Positions 9,745-18,025 of a stretch of DNA of 64,000 nt are shown piece by piece. A model generated the notes under the pieces. The model had not been told where the DNA came from. It did no database searches and worked only from the letters and a program-made list of their open reading frames with translations. The stretch covers positions 62,001 to 126,000 of the forward strand of contig CACNLH010000002.1 in the NCBI GenBank assembly GCA_902621205.1, written 5' to 3'. Both the position numbers and the translations under genes were made by a program. The stretch's first letter is position 1, and each line of letters opens with the position of its first letter. This DNA is from an uncultured Alphaproteobacteria bacterium (GTDB lineage: Bacteria > Pseudomonadota > Alphaproteobacteria > HIMB59).

Positions 9745-9816
9745 GGAAGATTGGCATTTCCCCTGTGATTGAAACATAGACCTCCTCTACTTGTAGAAAA
9801 ATCATGTCAATCTTCC
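9745..9816. other. Structured element of unknown identity between arsC and dgkA
   Basis: A 13-bp stem pairs GGAAGATTGGCAT (9745-9757) with ATGTCAATCTTCC (9804-9816). The one non-Watson-Crick position is a G-U pair in plus-strand RNA but C-A in minus-strand RNA, so plus polarity folds better. Inside are TGATT/AATCA (9766-9770, 9800-9804) and the small palindrome TCTACTTGTAGA (9786-9797). On the minus strand the loop holds AGGAGG (9781-9786) and a 12-codon frame at 9777-9739. No T-run follows on either strand. It lies between two convergent genes and could be a small RNA or a shared 3' structure. Confidence 0.5.
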
Positions 9817-9820
9817 CAAA

Positions 9821-10168
9821 TTAATTAAATAAACCTAAGAATAAAACTATTCCATAGGCTGTTAGAGATAAAAAAATTGCAGCAGAGCCCAAATCTTTAG
9901 CTTTCTTTATTTTGTTTGACTTATCCATAGTAATTTTATCACAGGTATATTCTATTGCAGTGTTTAGAGCCTCAATACTAAGTATGAGCAAAGGTAAAAT
10001 TATCAGCCAAAGTATGAACAAAAGAGCCGGTTGAAAAATTACGATGTATAGAGCAGACAAGGGAAGCAATAATAGCTCTCTTCTTGCTGCTTTTTCTTGA
10101 AGGAGAATTTTTAGGCCTTCAATTGAACACCAAAAAGCATCTACTATATTTTTATTTTTAAAATCCAT
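9821..10168 (-). CDS. dgkA: Diacylglycerol kinase (prokaryotic DgkA type)
   Basis: Small membrane enzyme that phosphorylates diacylglycerol to phosphatidic acid. The 115 residues show the family's active-site segments EALNTAIEYTCDKI and KDLGSAAIFLSL, plus three membrane helices at about 33-50, 50-66 and 95-112. It follows the SET-domain gene by 17 bases, probably in one transcript. Its position opposite plcP-agt suggests it recycles or competes for diacylglycerol released during lipid remodelling; that link is inferred. Confidence 0.92.
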   Translation of the reverse strand: MDFKNKNIVDAFWCSIEGLKILLQEKAARRELLLLPLSALYIVIFQPALLFILWLIILPLLILSIEALNTAIEYTCDKITMDKSNKIKKAKDLGSAAIFLSLTAYGIVLFLGLFN

Positions 10169-10185
10169 ATCTGAAGTTTAACTAC

Positions 10186-10704
10186 TTATGTGAAGTTTTT
10201 GTTAAATCTTGACTTTTTATTTTCAATTAACCTTTTTTTAACTCTCCATCTAAGATTGCTTCGAACAATATATCCAATACAGTTTTGAGACCCACATCGA
10301 CACGGGTGATCCTCGAAACAAAACATGTCATATCCATAGTCGTAGGACAGCTCCTCGCCTTTCTTAATATCTTTAATTGCGCTAATCCATATTTTTCCTT
10401 TGATGATATCAGTTTCACAATTAGGGTCGCAGGAATGATTAATATATTTTGCTAAATTCCATGTTACTTTTCCATTGATGTCGTATTTTTGATTCAGTGT
10501 AAAAATGTAAACAGACCCGACTGTTTTAGCCCTTTTGTTTGCCTCTATGTGAACATCAGCAATCTTGTCGGATTGAGCTTTAGTTATCTTTAACCCGCGA
10601 TATTCAATGATTCTAGTGCCAGCACTGATATCAGCTTTTGCAAAAAGACCAGATGCATGAATTTTAGAATTTTTTCTAATATAAAGCTTTTGTGAAGAGT
10701 CCAT
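10186..10704 (-). CDS. SET-domain protein-lysine methyltransferase
   Basis: Probable S-adenosylmethionine-dependent protein lysine methyltransferase, substrate unknown. The 172 residues run from SKIHASGLFAKADISAGTRI, through the pseudoknot motif YINHSCDPNCE and GEELSYDYGYD, to a post-SET zinc cluster CRCGSQNC. Bacterial SET proteins of this size are widespread and few have known targets. The ATG directly abuts a 17-base sequence shared with the pstS promoter. dgkA lies downstream on the same strand. Confidence 0.88.
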   Translation of the reverse strand: MDSSQKLYIRKNSKIHASGLFAKADISAGTRIIEYRGLKITKAQSDKIADVHIEANKRAKTVGSVYIFTLNQKYDINGKVTWNLAKYINHSCDPNCETDIIKGKIWISAIKDIKKGEELSYDYGYDMFCFEDHPCRCGSQNCIGYIVRSNLRWRVKKRLIENKKSRFNKNFT

Positions 10705-10721
10705 TTAATAAAACTTTAACA
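10705..10721. promoter_or_regulatory. 17-base sequence identical to part of the pstS Pho box
   Basis: TTAATAAAACTTTAACA here is identical to 3167-3183 before pstS and covers the first two 11-base repeats of that Pho box. It lies in the 61-base gap between the divergent SET-domain gene and plcP, touching the SET start codon. The third repeat is poorly preserved (TCAATACTATC). I infer a PhoB site for plcP-agt, perhaps acting on the SET-dgkA side too. Confidence 0.55.
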
Positions 10722-10765
10722 ATCCTCAATACTATCAATCGTAGATATATCTATTTTTAGATTCT

Positions 10766-11554
10766 ATGCAAATCAAAAAACATCGATCTATATTTATTTC
10801 AGACATTCATATTGGCATACGTGCTTCAAAAGTAAAGGAGCTCTTACACTTTTTAAAATATAATGATTGTGATCATCTTTATTTACTTGGAGATATTATA
10901 GACGGATGGCGTCTAAAAAAAAATTGGTTTTGGAATCCTGATTTTAATACTTTCATACAAAAAGTTTTACGAAAAGCACGCTCAGGTACCAAAGTCTATT
11001 ATATACCTGGAAACCATGATGAAGTTTTTTCAGATTATTGTGGTTTTTCATTTGCAAACATTAAAGTTCGAAAAAATAGAATTCATACAACAGCGAACAA
11101 TAAAAGACTTCTCTTAATGCATGGGCATGAATTTGATGGAATAGTTCTAAATTCAAAATGGTTAGCAAAGATAGGTGCCGTCCTTTATGACTACTCTGTT
11201 TGGTTTAATAATATTTTAAATTTCTGTCGAAGAAAACTTGGTCTTTCGTATTGGTCTTTATCAGGATATTTAAAAACACGAGTAAAAGATGCTCAACGAT
11301 ATATTGAAAATTTTGAAAATGCATGTCTTGAGAGAATAAAAAAAAATAATTGTGATGGAATTGTTTGTGGTCATATTCACCATCCCCAAATAAAAAAAAT
11401 TGGTGACAAGACATATCATAATCTAGGAGATTGGGTAGATAGCTGTAGTGCAATGGTTGAGGACTTTAAAGGCAACTTGGAGTTAGTCTTTTGGAATGAA
11501 AAAAAAATCCAGTCTTTAGAAAAACAAACTCTTAATAAGGTATCTGTAGCTTGA
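10766..11554 (+). CDS. plcP: PlcP-type phospholipase C, metallophosphoesterase
   Basis: Calcineurin-fold enzyme that, in the PlcP family, removes the phosphate head group from membrane phospholipids to give diacylglycerol when phosphate is scarce. Metal-binding motifs appear in order: SDIHIG, GDIIDGW, PGNHDE, HGHEFDG and CGHIHHPQ. The segment RRKLGLSYWSLSGYLKTRVKDA and the GDWVDSCSA end match rhizobial PlcP as I remember it. LpxH is the same superfamily and the main alternative. A glycosyltransferase overlapping by 4 bases, a Pho-like site upstream and adjacent pho genes favour PlcP. It has 262 residues. Confidence 0.82.
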   Translation: MQIKKHRSIFISDIHIGIRASKVKELLHFLKYNDCDHLYLLGDIIDGWRLKKNWFWNPDFNTFIQKVLRKARSGTKVYYIPGNHDEVFSDYCGFSFANIKVRKNRIHTTANNKRLLLMHGHEFDGIVLNSKWLAKIGAVLYDYSVWFNNILNFCRRKLGLSYWSLSGYLKTRVKDAQRYIENFENACLERIKKNNCDGIVCGHIHHPQIKKIGDKTYHNLGDWVDSCSAMVEDFKGNLELVFWNEKKIQSLEKQTLNKVSVA

Positions 11555-12543
11555 AATTATTATTAGTAACAGATGCATGGAAACCTCAGGTAAACGGCGT
11601 CGTCCGTTCTTATCTGAATACCATACCGGAATTGGAAAAAATGGGTATGCAGGTAGAAGTAATACACCCTGAGTTATTTAAAGTTCGCTTTGGCCTTCCT
11701 TCGTATAATGAGATTAAAGTTGTGATTACTCGCAAAAAAACATTGAAAAATATGATGGATCAGATCAATCCTGATCATATTCACATTGCTACAGAGGGGC
11801 CCCTAGGTTTTTTGGCCAGAAAAATATGTCTTTCAGAAAAAATTATTTTTACAACTTCATTTCATACTCGTTTCCCTGAGTATATTCAACAACGTATAAA
11901 AATACCTGCAAGTTTCTTTTACTTCTTCATAAAGCATTTTCACAATAAAGCGAAAAAAGTTCTTGTTCCTACCCCATCCATGCAGGCCGAATTAATAAAT
12001 ATGAATTTTAAAAATACCGTTGTTTGGTCAAGAGGTGTCGATCATCAAAAATTTGGCAACTATCAAAAATTAGACTTAGGCCCGGGACCAATATTTTCTT
12101 ATATCGGTCGAGTGGCTACTGAAAAAAATATTCAAGCTTTTTTAGATTTAGATTTAGAAGGTACTAAAGTTGTCGTTGGCGATGGACCACAGTTAAATAA
12201 ACTAAAAAAAAAATATACAGATATAAAATTTGTTGGTTACCAGTTTGGCCAGAATTTAGTGAATTACTATGCTAGTTCAGATGTAATGGTTTTCCCTAGC
12301 AAGACTGATACCTTTGGAAATGTGGTAACTGAGGCAAATGCAACCGGCACACCAGTCGCTGCTTATGATGTAACAGGTCCTAAAGATATTATTGTTAATG
12401 GGGTCAACGGTTTTATTGGTGATAACTTAAAAGATAATGTTTTGAATTGTTTGACTATCGATCGAAAAAAATGTCAAGAATATACAAAAAAATTTAACTG
12501 GTATGAGTGTTCCAAGGTTTTTTATGATAATATTGTGGCTTGA
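11551..12543 (+). CDS. agt: Family 4 glycosyltransferase, probable Agt for glycolipid synthesis
   Basis: Probably glycosylates diacylglycerol to make phosphorus-free glycolipids. The GT-B fold is visible: N-terminal VTDAWKPQVNGVVRSY, HIATEGPLG and a C-terminal donor-binding region FPSKTDTFGNVVTEANATGTPVAAYD, whose glutamate is the family's conserved residue. Start is TTG overlapping the plcP stop. Known Agt enzymes sit directly after plcP in the same order in alphaproteobacteria. Sugar specificity (glucose or glucuronate) cannot be read from the sequence. It has 330 residues. Confidence 0.8.
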   Translation: MKLLLVTDAWKPQVNGVVRSYLNTIPELEKMGMQVEVIHPELFKVRFGLPSYNEIKVVITRKKTLKNMMDQINPDHIHIATEGPLGFLARKICLSEKIIFTTSFHTRFPEYIQQRIKIPASFFYFFIKHFHNKAKKVLVPTPSMQAELINMNFKNTVVWSRGVDHQKFGNYQKLDLGPGPIFSYIGRVATEKNIQAFLDLDLEGTKVVVGDGPQLNKLKKKYTDIKFVGYQFGQNLVNYYASSDVMVFPSKTDTFGNVVTEANATGTPVAAYDVTGPKDIIVNGVNGFIGDNLKDNVLNCLTIDRKKCQEYTKKFNWYECSKVFYDNIVA

Positions 12544-13019
12544 ACTTTACACATACTCTATCTGATTCTAAAAATTGGATTATCAATCATAAAGACCAAC
12601 TAGAGATTAATTGGAGTGAAAAAGATATTGAGCTTCACCTCAATAAAGAAACAAGTTTTAATATTTATCTTCTAGATCAAACTAACGTCAAAGGTGCTTT
12701 GATAGGACATTTTTTATATCAAGATCAAAAGGTCAGTGAATTTGAAATTTTACATATTGCTGTTTTGCCTGAATTTAGAAACCAAGGGTTGGGAAGAATG
12801 ATTTTAGAAGAGCTTGAAAAACAACTCAAAAGTACTGGAAAATCATTTAAAATCTTTCTGGAAGCGAGTGCTATTAATAAATTTGCTATTAAACTTTATG
12901 AAAAATTAGGCTATAAAGCCTACAATGAAAGAAAAAACTATTATCGGAGTAAGTCTATAAACGCTCCAAATACGCAAGACGCAATTTTGTTTGCAAAATC
13001 CCTTAATGCCATCAAATAA
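12540..13019 (+). CDS. rimI: GNAT N-acetyltransferase, RimI-like
   Basis: Probable N-terminal acetyltransferase of ribosomal protein S18. The 159 residues show the acetyl-CoA loop RNQGLGRMILEELE and the family's IFLEASAINKFAIKLYEKLGYKAYNERKNYY. The N-terminal third is poorly conserved. The TTG start overlaps the glycosyltransferase stop (TTGA), and its end overlaps miaB by 14 bases. rimI before miaB is common in alphaproteobacteria, which supports the call over other GNAT proteins. Confidence 0.83.
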   Translation: MNFTHTLSDSKNWIINHKDQLEINWSEKDIELHLNKETSFNIYLLDQTNVKGALIGHFLYQDQKVSEFEILHIAVLPEFRNQGLGRMILEELEKQLKSTGKSFKIFLEASAINKFAIKLYEKLGYKAYNERKNYYRSKSINAPNTQDAILFAKSLNAIK

Positions 13020-14319
13020 GAAATTTTATATTAGAACATTTGGTTGTCAGATGAATGTTTATGACTCTGATAAAATGAAAGATATTTTTCTATCGCATAA
13101 TATTAATCAAACCGATGACTTTCAAAATGCAGACTATGTAGTTTTAAATACTTGCCACATCCGTGAAAAGGCAACAGAAAAAACATTTTCAGATTTAGGA
13201 AAAATTCATAAAAAGGGGAAAGAAGATCAAAAAGTTATTGTTGCTGGTTGTGTAGCTCAAGCTGAAGGTGAATTAATTCAAAAAAGGGCACCTTACGTGG
13301 ACTTAGTGATCGGACCACAATCTATTCAGTCATTAAATAAATTTTTAGATAAAAATAACTTACCAAAAACCTCTATCACTGAATTTGATGTGATTGAAAA
13401 ATTTGACACGCTCAATCATATTAAAACGAATACATCGAATAAATCTGCATTTGTGACTATCCAAGAAGGCTGTGATAAGTTTTGTCATTTCTGCGTTGTT
13501 CCTTATACAAGAGGATCAGAATATTCAAGAACAGTTAAGGAAATCTCTGATGAGGTTAAATCTTTAATTGATCAGGGGGTGGTGGAATTCACACTTTTAG
13601 GTCAAAATGTTAACGCCTATCATGGTTTAGACACTCAAGGTCAATCAAATAATCTAGCAACTCTTATTAACAGTATTAGTTTAATAGATGGAGTTGAAAG
13701 AATTACCTATTCTACAAGTCACCCTGTGAATATGACTGATGACCTAATTTCCCTTCATGGTGAAAACTCAAAACTTATGCCCTATCTTCACCTTCCTGTT
13801 CAATCAGGTTCTGACAAAGTTTTAAAATTAATGAATAGAAAACATACTAGGGATTATTATTTTGAAATCATCGAAAAGGTCAGAAAAGTAAAACCCGATA
13901 TAGCACTTTCCTCGGACTTTATTATTGGTTTTCCTGGAGAAACAGACAAAGATTTTGAAGACACAATCGATCTAATTGAAAGAGTTAAATACATGAATTC
14001 TTATTCTTTTAAGTATAGCCCAAGACCAGGTACACCTGCAGCCGATCGTGAAGAAATAGATGAAGCAATTCTCAATGAGCGATTAAAGATCACACAAGAT
14101 TTACTCAATGAACAACAAATTGAATACAACAACCAGTTTGTAAAAAAGACAGTGCAAGTATTAATTGATGGTGCTGGTAAACACTCGGGACAAATCAAAG
14201 GCAAGTCACAATTTAATCAAAGTGTAGCCCTACAGGGAGATAAAGAAATAATAGGTCAAATAATTCCTGTTCAAATCAAAGAGGTTTTAACACACTCATT
14301 ATTAGGAGAAAAAATTTAG
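13006..14319 (+). CDS. miaB: tRNA-2-methylthio-N6-dimethylallyladenosine synthase
   Basis: Radical-SAM methylthiotransferase that modifies A37 of tRNAs reading UNN codons. The N-terminal domain carries cluster ligands in FGCQMN, LNTCHIREKA and AGCVAQAEG. The radical-SAM motif is GCDKFCHFCVVPYTRG, and a TRAM domain ends the protein. I use the ATG at 13006 (MPSNKKFYIRTFGCQMN), giving 437 residues; a TTG at 12991 is also in frame. phoH follows directly. Confidence 0.96.
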   Translation: MPSNKKFYIRTFGCQMNVYDSDKMKDIFLSHNINQTDDFQNADYVVLNTCHIREKATEKTFSDLGKIHKKGKEDQKVIVAGCVAQAEGELIQKRAPYVDLVIGPQSIQSLNKFLDKNNLPKTSITEFDVIEKFDTLNHIKTNTSNKSAFVTIQEGCDKFCHFCVVPYTRGSEYSRTVKEISDEVKSLIDQGVVEFTLLGQNVNAYHGLDTQGQSNNLATLINSISLIDGVERITYSTSHPVNMTDDLISLHGENSKLMPYLHLPVQSGSDKVLKLMNRKHTRDYYFEIIEKVRKVKPDIALSSDFIIGFPGETDKDFEDTIDLIERVKYMNSYSFKYSPRPGTPAADREEIDEAILNERLKITQDLLNEQQIEYNNQFVKKTVQVLIDGAGKHSGQIKGKSQFNQSVALQGDKEIIGQIIPVQIKEVLTHSLLGEKI

Positions 14320-15276
14320 TTGAGTCCTGTAAATATTTCTTCCCATCAAAAACAACTTGAGTTTGAGGATAATCAATTTCTATCAAGCCTATTTGGTTAC
14401 CACGATAAAAATTTAAAGGTCTTAGAGAATAAATTTAAAGTAAAGCTATACACAAGAGGCAACCTTCTATCTATAAAAGGCAATAGAGATCCAGTTGAAA
14501 AAGCCTACTTTATTATTCAAGGCTTATATCAAAAATTGAAGAATAACGATATTTCTGCAGAAGAAATAGAAAACAATATTGATTTAGCAAAACCTACATA
14601 TATCAAAGAACAAATCGAACAAGATCAGAAATTTCAAATCAATACAAAATTAAAAACAATTTATCCCAAGACTAAAAACCAAGAGCTCTTTTTAAAAGAA
14701 ATGAGATCAAAAGATGTCGTTTTTGCTGTTGGTCCAGCGGGAACAGGAAAAACTTATTTAGCTGTTGCATATGCAGTTAGTCTTTTTGTAGAGGGTAAAA
14801 TTAATCGATTAATATTATCAAGACCAGCAGTTGAAGCGGGTGAACGATTAGGTTTTTTACCTGGAGATATGAAAGAGAAAATTGATCCCTATTTACGACC
14901 ACTCTACGATGCCTTGTATGAGATGATGCCAGGTGAGGAAATTGACCGAAAAATGGTAAATAATTTAATAGAAATAGCTCCTCTTGCCTTTATGAGAGGA
15001 AGAACATTAAATAAATCATTTATAATTTTAGATGAAGCACAAAACACCTTATCGACACAGATGAAAATGTTCTTAACTAGATTAGGACAAAACTCAAAAA
15101 TGGTAATCACGGGAGATTTAAGTCAAAAAGATTTACCCGATAATGCAAAAAGTGGAATGCAGGACGCAATGGAAAAATTAGAAAAAGTTAAAGACATCGG
15201 GTTTGTTCATTTAAATAGTAGTGATGTATGCAGACATACACTAGTAGAAAAAATAATTAATGCTTACGATAAGTAA
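14320..15276 (+). CDS. ybeZ: PhoH-family ATPase (YbeZ)
   Basis: P-loop ATPase associated with YbeY in RNA processing. The 318 residues carry an N-terminal KH-like region, Walker A GPAGTGKT, Walker B in FIILDEAQNT and GDLSQKDLP. The TTG start directly follows the miaB stop, and AGGAGA lies about 12 bases upstream. Despite the PhoH name, position between miaB and ybeY argues for the housekeeping member and not a Pho-regulon protein. Confidence 0.93.
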   Translation: MSPVNISSHQKQLEFEDNQFLSSLFGYHDKNLKVLENKFKVKLYTRGNLLSIKGNRDPVEKAYFIIQGLYQKLKNNDISAEEIENNIDLAKPTYIKEQIEQDQKFQINTKLKTIYPKTKNQELFLKEMRSKDVVFAVGPAGTGKTYLAVAYAVSLFVEGKINRLILSRPAVEAGERLGFLPGDMKEKIDPYLRPLYDALYEMMPGEEIDRKMVNNLIEIAPLAFMRGRTLNKSFIILDEAQNTLSTQMKMFLTRLGQNSKMVITGDLSQKDLPDNAKSGMQDAMEKLEKVKDIGFVHLNSSDVCRHTLVEKIINAYDK

Positions 15277-15278
15277 TT

Positions 15279-15728
15279 TTGAGGATTAGTAATAAAAAAT
15301 TTGTGATTGAGATAATTGGAGACAAGAATTTAGAGCAATTTCTAAAATCCTCCAAGGAAAAGCTAAAAAAGTTGTCAGAATATTTTCAAACAATCCACCA
15401 AGCTGATCATCAAACACAACTGACAATAAAAATAGTTTCTAATGAAGAAATTAAAAGCATGAACAAAAAATTTAAAAATAAAAATAAAATCACTGATGTG
15501 TTATCTTTTCCTGATGGAGACTTTTCTGGTGATATTGCTATTGCAGATAGTTATATTTTAAATCGCAATAAAAAAATTAACGAACAAAACTTTTTTATGC
15601 TAGTGAGTCATGGATTACATCATTTATTTGGTTATCATCACTACGATAAACAATCGAGAAGTAACATGAGATTTTTAGAAAACACACTGATGAAACTATT
15701 AGGTTTAAAAAAAGTACATGAAAATTAA
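15279..15728 (+). CDS. ybeY: Endoribonuclease YbeY
   Basis: Metal-dependent RNase for 16S rRNA maturation and ribosome quality control. The zinc motif reads HGLHHLFGYHHYD, the normal HGxLHLxGYDH with histidine where many members have aspartate. TDVLSFP and GDIAIA are typical upstream segments. It has 149 residues. The TTG start is 3 bases after the phoH stop and the end overlaps corC by 11 bases. Confidence 0.9.
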   Translation: MRISNKKFVIEIIGDKNLEQFLKSSKEKLKKLSEYFQTIHQADHQTQLTIKIVSNEEIKSMNKKFKNKNKITDVLSFPDGDFSGDIAIADSYILNRNKKINEQNFFMLVSHGLHHLFGYHHYDKQSRSNMRFLENTLMKLLGLKKVHEN

Positions 15729-16545
15729 AAAAAATTTAGCGATAAAATTAGTCAAAGAACTAATTCAAGACGAGAATTTTAAAAAAGATATTATTGATCT
15801 TATCTCGGCGACTTCAGATAGTTCAGGGATTGCCAAGAATGAAGAAAAAAAAATCTTTAATAATCTTTTAAAGGTTCACAAAAAAACTGTTGATGATGTA
15901 ATGGTTCCAAGAGGTGAAATAATTTTTATTGATCAAAATATTGACAAAGAAAACATCATTAAAATTATCAATAAAGAAGCTCACTCAAGAATGCCAGTCG
16001 TAAAAAAGGACTTAGAACATTGCTTGGGAATGGTTCATATCAAGGATTTATTCAAGAAAATCAATAATAAGTCCTTTAATATTAAGAGTTTGTTAAGAGA
16101 GGTCATTTATATCCCCTCTGCTACACCTGTTTTTAACCTTCTTCAAAAAATGAAAAAACAAAATATCCATTTGGCGATTGTTATGGATGAATTTAATAGT
16201 GTTACTGGTTTAGTTACCATTGAAGACTTAGTGGAAGAAATAGTTGGTGAGATTGAAGACGAGCACGATAAGGATGAAGCACCGATGTTTCGACAAAAAA
16301 ACAATAATATAATCATGGATGCCGCAATGCTTGTTGATGATTTTGAAAGAGAATTTGATGTCAATATCCCAGATGATTTAAAAGAGGATGTGGGAACTAT
16401 AGGCGGTATCATATTTAATATAGCTGGTCGTATACCAAAGAAAAAAGAAAAATTTACAATAAATAAAAAATTATCTTTCACCATTCACAAGGTATCAACA
16501 AGAAAAATTCTTGAAGTTGTGGTTAGTGGTGTCAAATCGCAATAA
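15718..16545 (+). CDS. corC: CorC/HlyC-type CBS-domain protein
   Basis: Soluble protein with two CBS domains (about 55-115 and 120-180) and a C-terminal CorC_HlyC domain (about 200-275). Anchors include DVMVPRGEI, HSRMPVVKK and VTGLVTIEDLVEEIVGEIEDE. Usually tied to magnesium or cobalt handling; the precise role is unsettled. There is no membrane domain. It fits the conserved ybeY-corC-lnt order. 275 residues. Confidence 0.9.
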   Translation: MKIKKNLAIKLVKELIQDENFKKDIIDLISATSDSSGIAKNEEKKIFNNLLKVHKKTVDDVMVPRGEIIFIDQNIDKENIIKIINKEAHSRMPVVKKDLEHCLGMVHIKDLFKKINNKSFNIKSLLREVIYIPSATPVFNLLQKMKKQNIHLAIVMDEFNSVTGLVTIEDLVEEIVGEIEDEHDKDEAPMFRQKNNNIIMDAAMLVDDFEREFDVNIPDDLKEDVGTIGGIIFNIAGRIPKKKEKFTINKKLSFTIHKVSTRKILEVVVSGVKSQ

Positions 16546-18025
16546 TCTACTGCCCTATCTCTCTAGGCCAATAAGCTTAATAATTATTTTTTCTATTGTT
16601 TATGTATTTTCTCTTCCTCCATTTGGAGTATCTGTTTTCTATTACTTATCATTTTCAATCATTTTTTATAATATTCTAACCAATAATAATTTTTCAAAAA
16701 AAAATATATTTTATTTTTTCTTATTTACTCAAATAATTACATTAAGTTGGATTACTCAGTCCTTTTATTCAGGGGGTTTTGGGTATTTATTCTTAGGTAT
16801 TATTTTAGTTGGTGTACTCTCTATATTTATTGCATTCCTGCATTATTCAGCAACAATTCTCATCTTAGTAACATTTAAAAAAAAATTATTACAGATTTTC
16901 TTATTACCACTAGGTTTATCTATAGTAGAAATACTAAAGGAATTTATTTTTGGAGGCTTCCCTTGGAATCCTAGTGCAATTATATATTACAAAAATATTT
17001 GGATCTTAAAATCACTACCATTTTTAGGCGTTTATGGTTTGGGATTAGTTATCCATTTGATTGTGGGTTTAATTATTTATTTTCTCTATTGCAAAAATAA
17101 AGTTGTAACTTTTAGTCTGTCATCAGTGCTTGTTTTAATTTATGCATTTGGTTTTTTTGAAAATAATACTGAGAGAAAAACAAACAATGAAACTTTAAAC
17201 ATTCTTTTAATTCAACCTAATCTTTATGAGTCATTAGTAGAATTTGATGTTCTAAGAAACCTTGAAATATATGAAAAATTAACCTTAGAAGCTCTTATTA
17301 ATTCTCCAAAAGCAGATTTAATAATTTGGCCTGAAGGCTCATTACCAATTGATTTGAATAACAGGGACGGACTTCTTAGTAGATTATCTTCTTTAATTAA
17401 CGAGGATCAAAAAATAATAGTTGGGTCGAGTGCTATCGAGGAAAACCAATTATTTAATCGTCTATATATCATCGATCATCAAGGAAAGATTATTGATTTT
17501 TATGATAAACAAAAGTTGGTTTTATTTGGAGAATACATTCCCTTTGTAAAACCTTTTGTAAGCAAGTTTTTAAATTTAGGAATGAACTATACTCCTGGAA
17601 TTAATCAAAAAATCTTAAAATTACCTAAAAATATAAATGCTGTTCCAATGATTTGTTTTGAGTCTATTTTTAATTACAAATCAATTAATACTGAGGTTTG
17701 TAATGCTGATATGGTAATACAAATTTCAAATGACTCTTGGTTTGGTAAATGGTACGGGCCACATCAACACCTGGCTAATTCCCTTTTAAGAAGTGTTGAA
17801 TTCCAAAAGCCTCTCATAAGATCAACACCTTCAGGTATTACATCTGTTGTTGATTATTCGGGTAAAATTATTGAGACTATTTCAACAAACAAAAAAGGTT
17901 ACCTCTATTATCAACATCCAATTAATAAATATAAATCAAATTGTTCATCAACTTTATTTCCAGTTACTCTTATGATTTTCTTAATTTTTTTATTTAGTTT
18001 TTTATATGTTCGAATCAAAAAATAA
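16529..18025 (+). CDS. lnt: Apolipoprotein N-acyltransferase
   Basis: Inner-membrane enzyme that adds the third acyl chain to lipoproteins. Six to seven membrane helices fill residues 1-200, followed by a nitrilase-like domain with the catalytic Glu in IIWPEGSLP, Lys in KLVLFGEYIPF and Cys in MICFESIF. A last helix lies near the C terminus. I choose the GTG at 16529 (VSNRNNLLP); an earlier TTG at 16511 would add six residues inside corC. The end overlaps trmB by 20 bases. Confidence 0.93.
   Translation: MSNRNNLLPYLSRPISLIIIFSIVYVFSLPPFGVSVFYYLSFSIIFYNILTNNNFSKKNIFYFFLFTQIITLSWITQSFYSGGFGYLFLGIILVGVLSIFIAFLHYSATILILVTFKKKLLQIFLLPLGLSIVEILKEFIFGGFPWNPSAIIYYKNIWILKSLPFLGVYGLGLVIHLIVGLIIYFLYCKNKVVTFSLSSVLVLIYAFGFFENNTERKTNNETLNILLIQPNLYESLVEFDVLRNLEIYEKLTLEALINSPKADLIIWPEGSLPIDLNNRDGLLSRLSSLINEDQKIIVGSSAIEENQLFNRLYIIDHQGKIIDFYDKQKLVLFGEYIPFVKPFVSKFLNLGMNYTPGINQKILKLPKNINAVPMICFESIFNYKSINTEVCNADMVIQISNDSWFGKWYGPHQHLANSLLRSVEFQKPLIRSTPSGITSVVDYSGKIIETISTNKKGYLYYQHPINKYKSNCSSTLFPVTLMIFLIFLFSFLYVRIKK

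Noticed and set aside
9745-9816. The hairpin element as a tRNA, SRP RNA, 6S RNA or tmRNA piece
   Set aside because: The T-loop-like GTTTCAATC on the minus strand is one base off, the SRP GGAAG tetraloop region is not found, and the length and bubble pattern do not match 6S. Left as unidentified.
18008-18016. GTTCGAATC, a tRNA T-loop-like string
   Set aside because: It lies in the lnt-trmB coding overlap and has no acceptor, D or anticodon stem around it.
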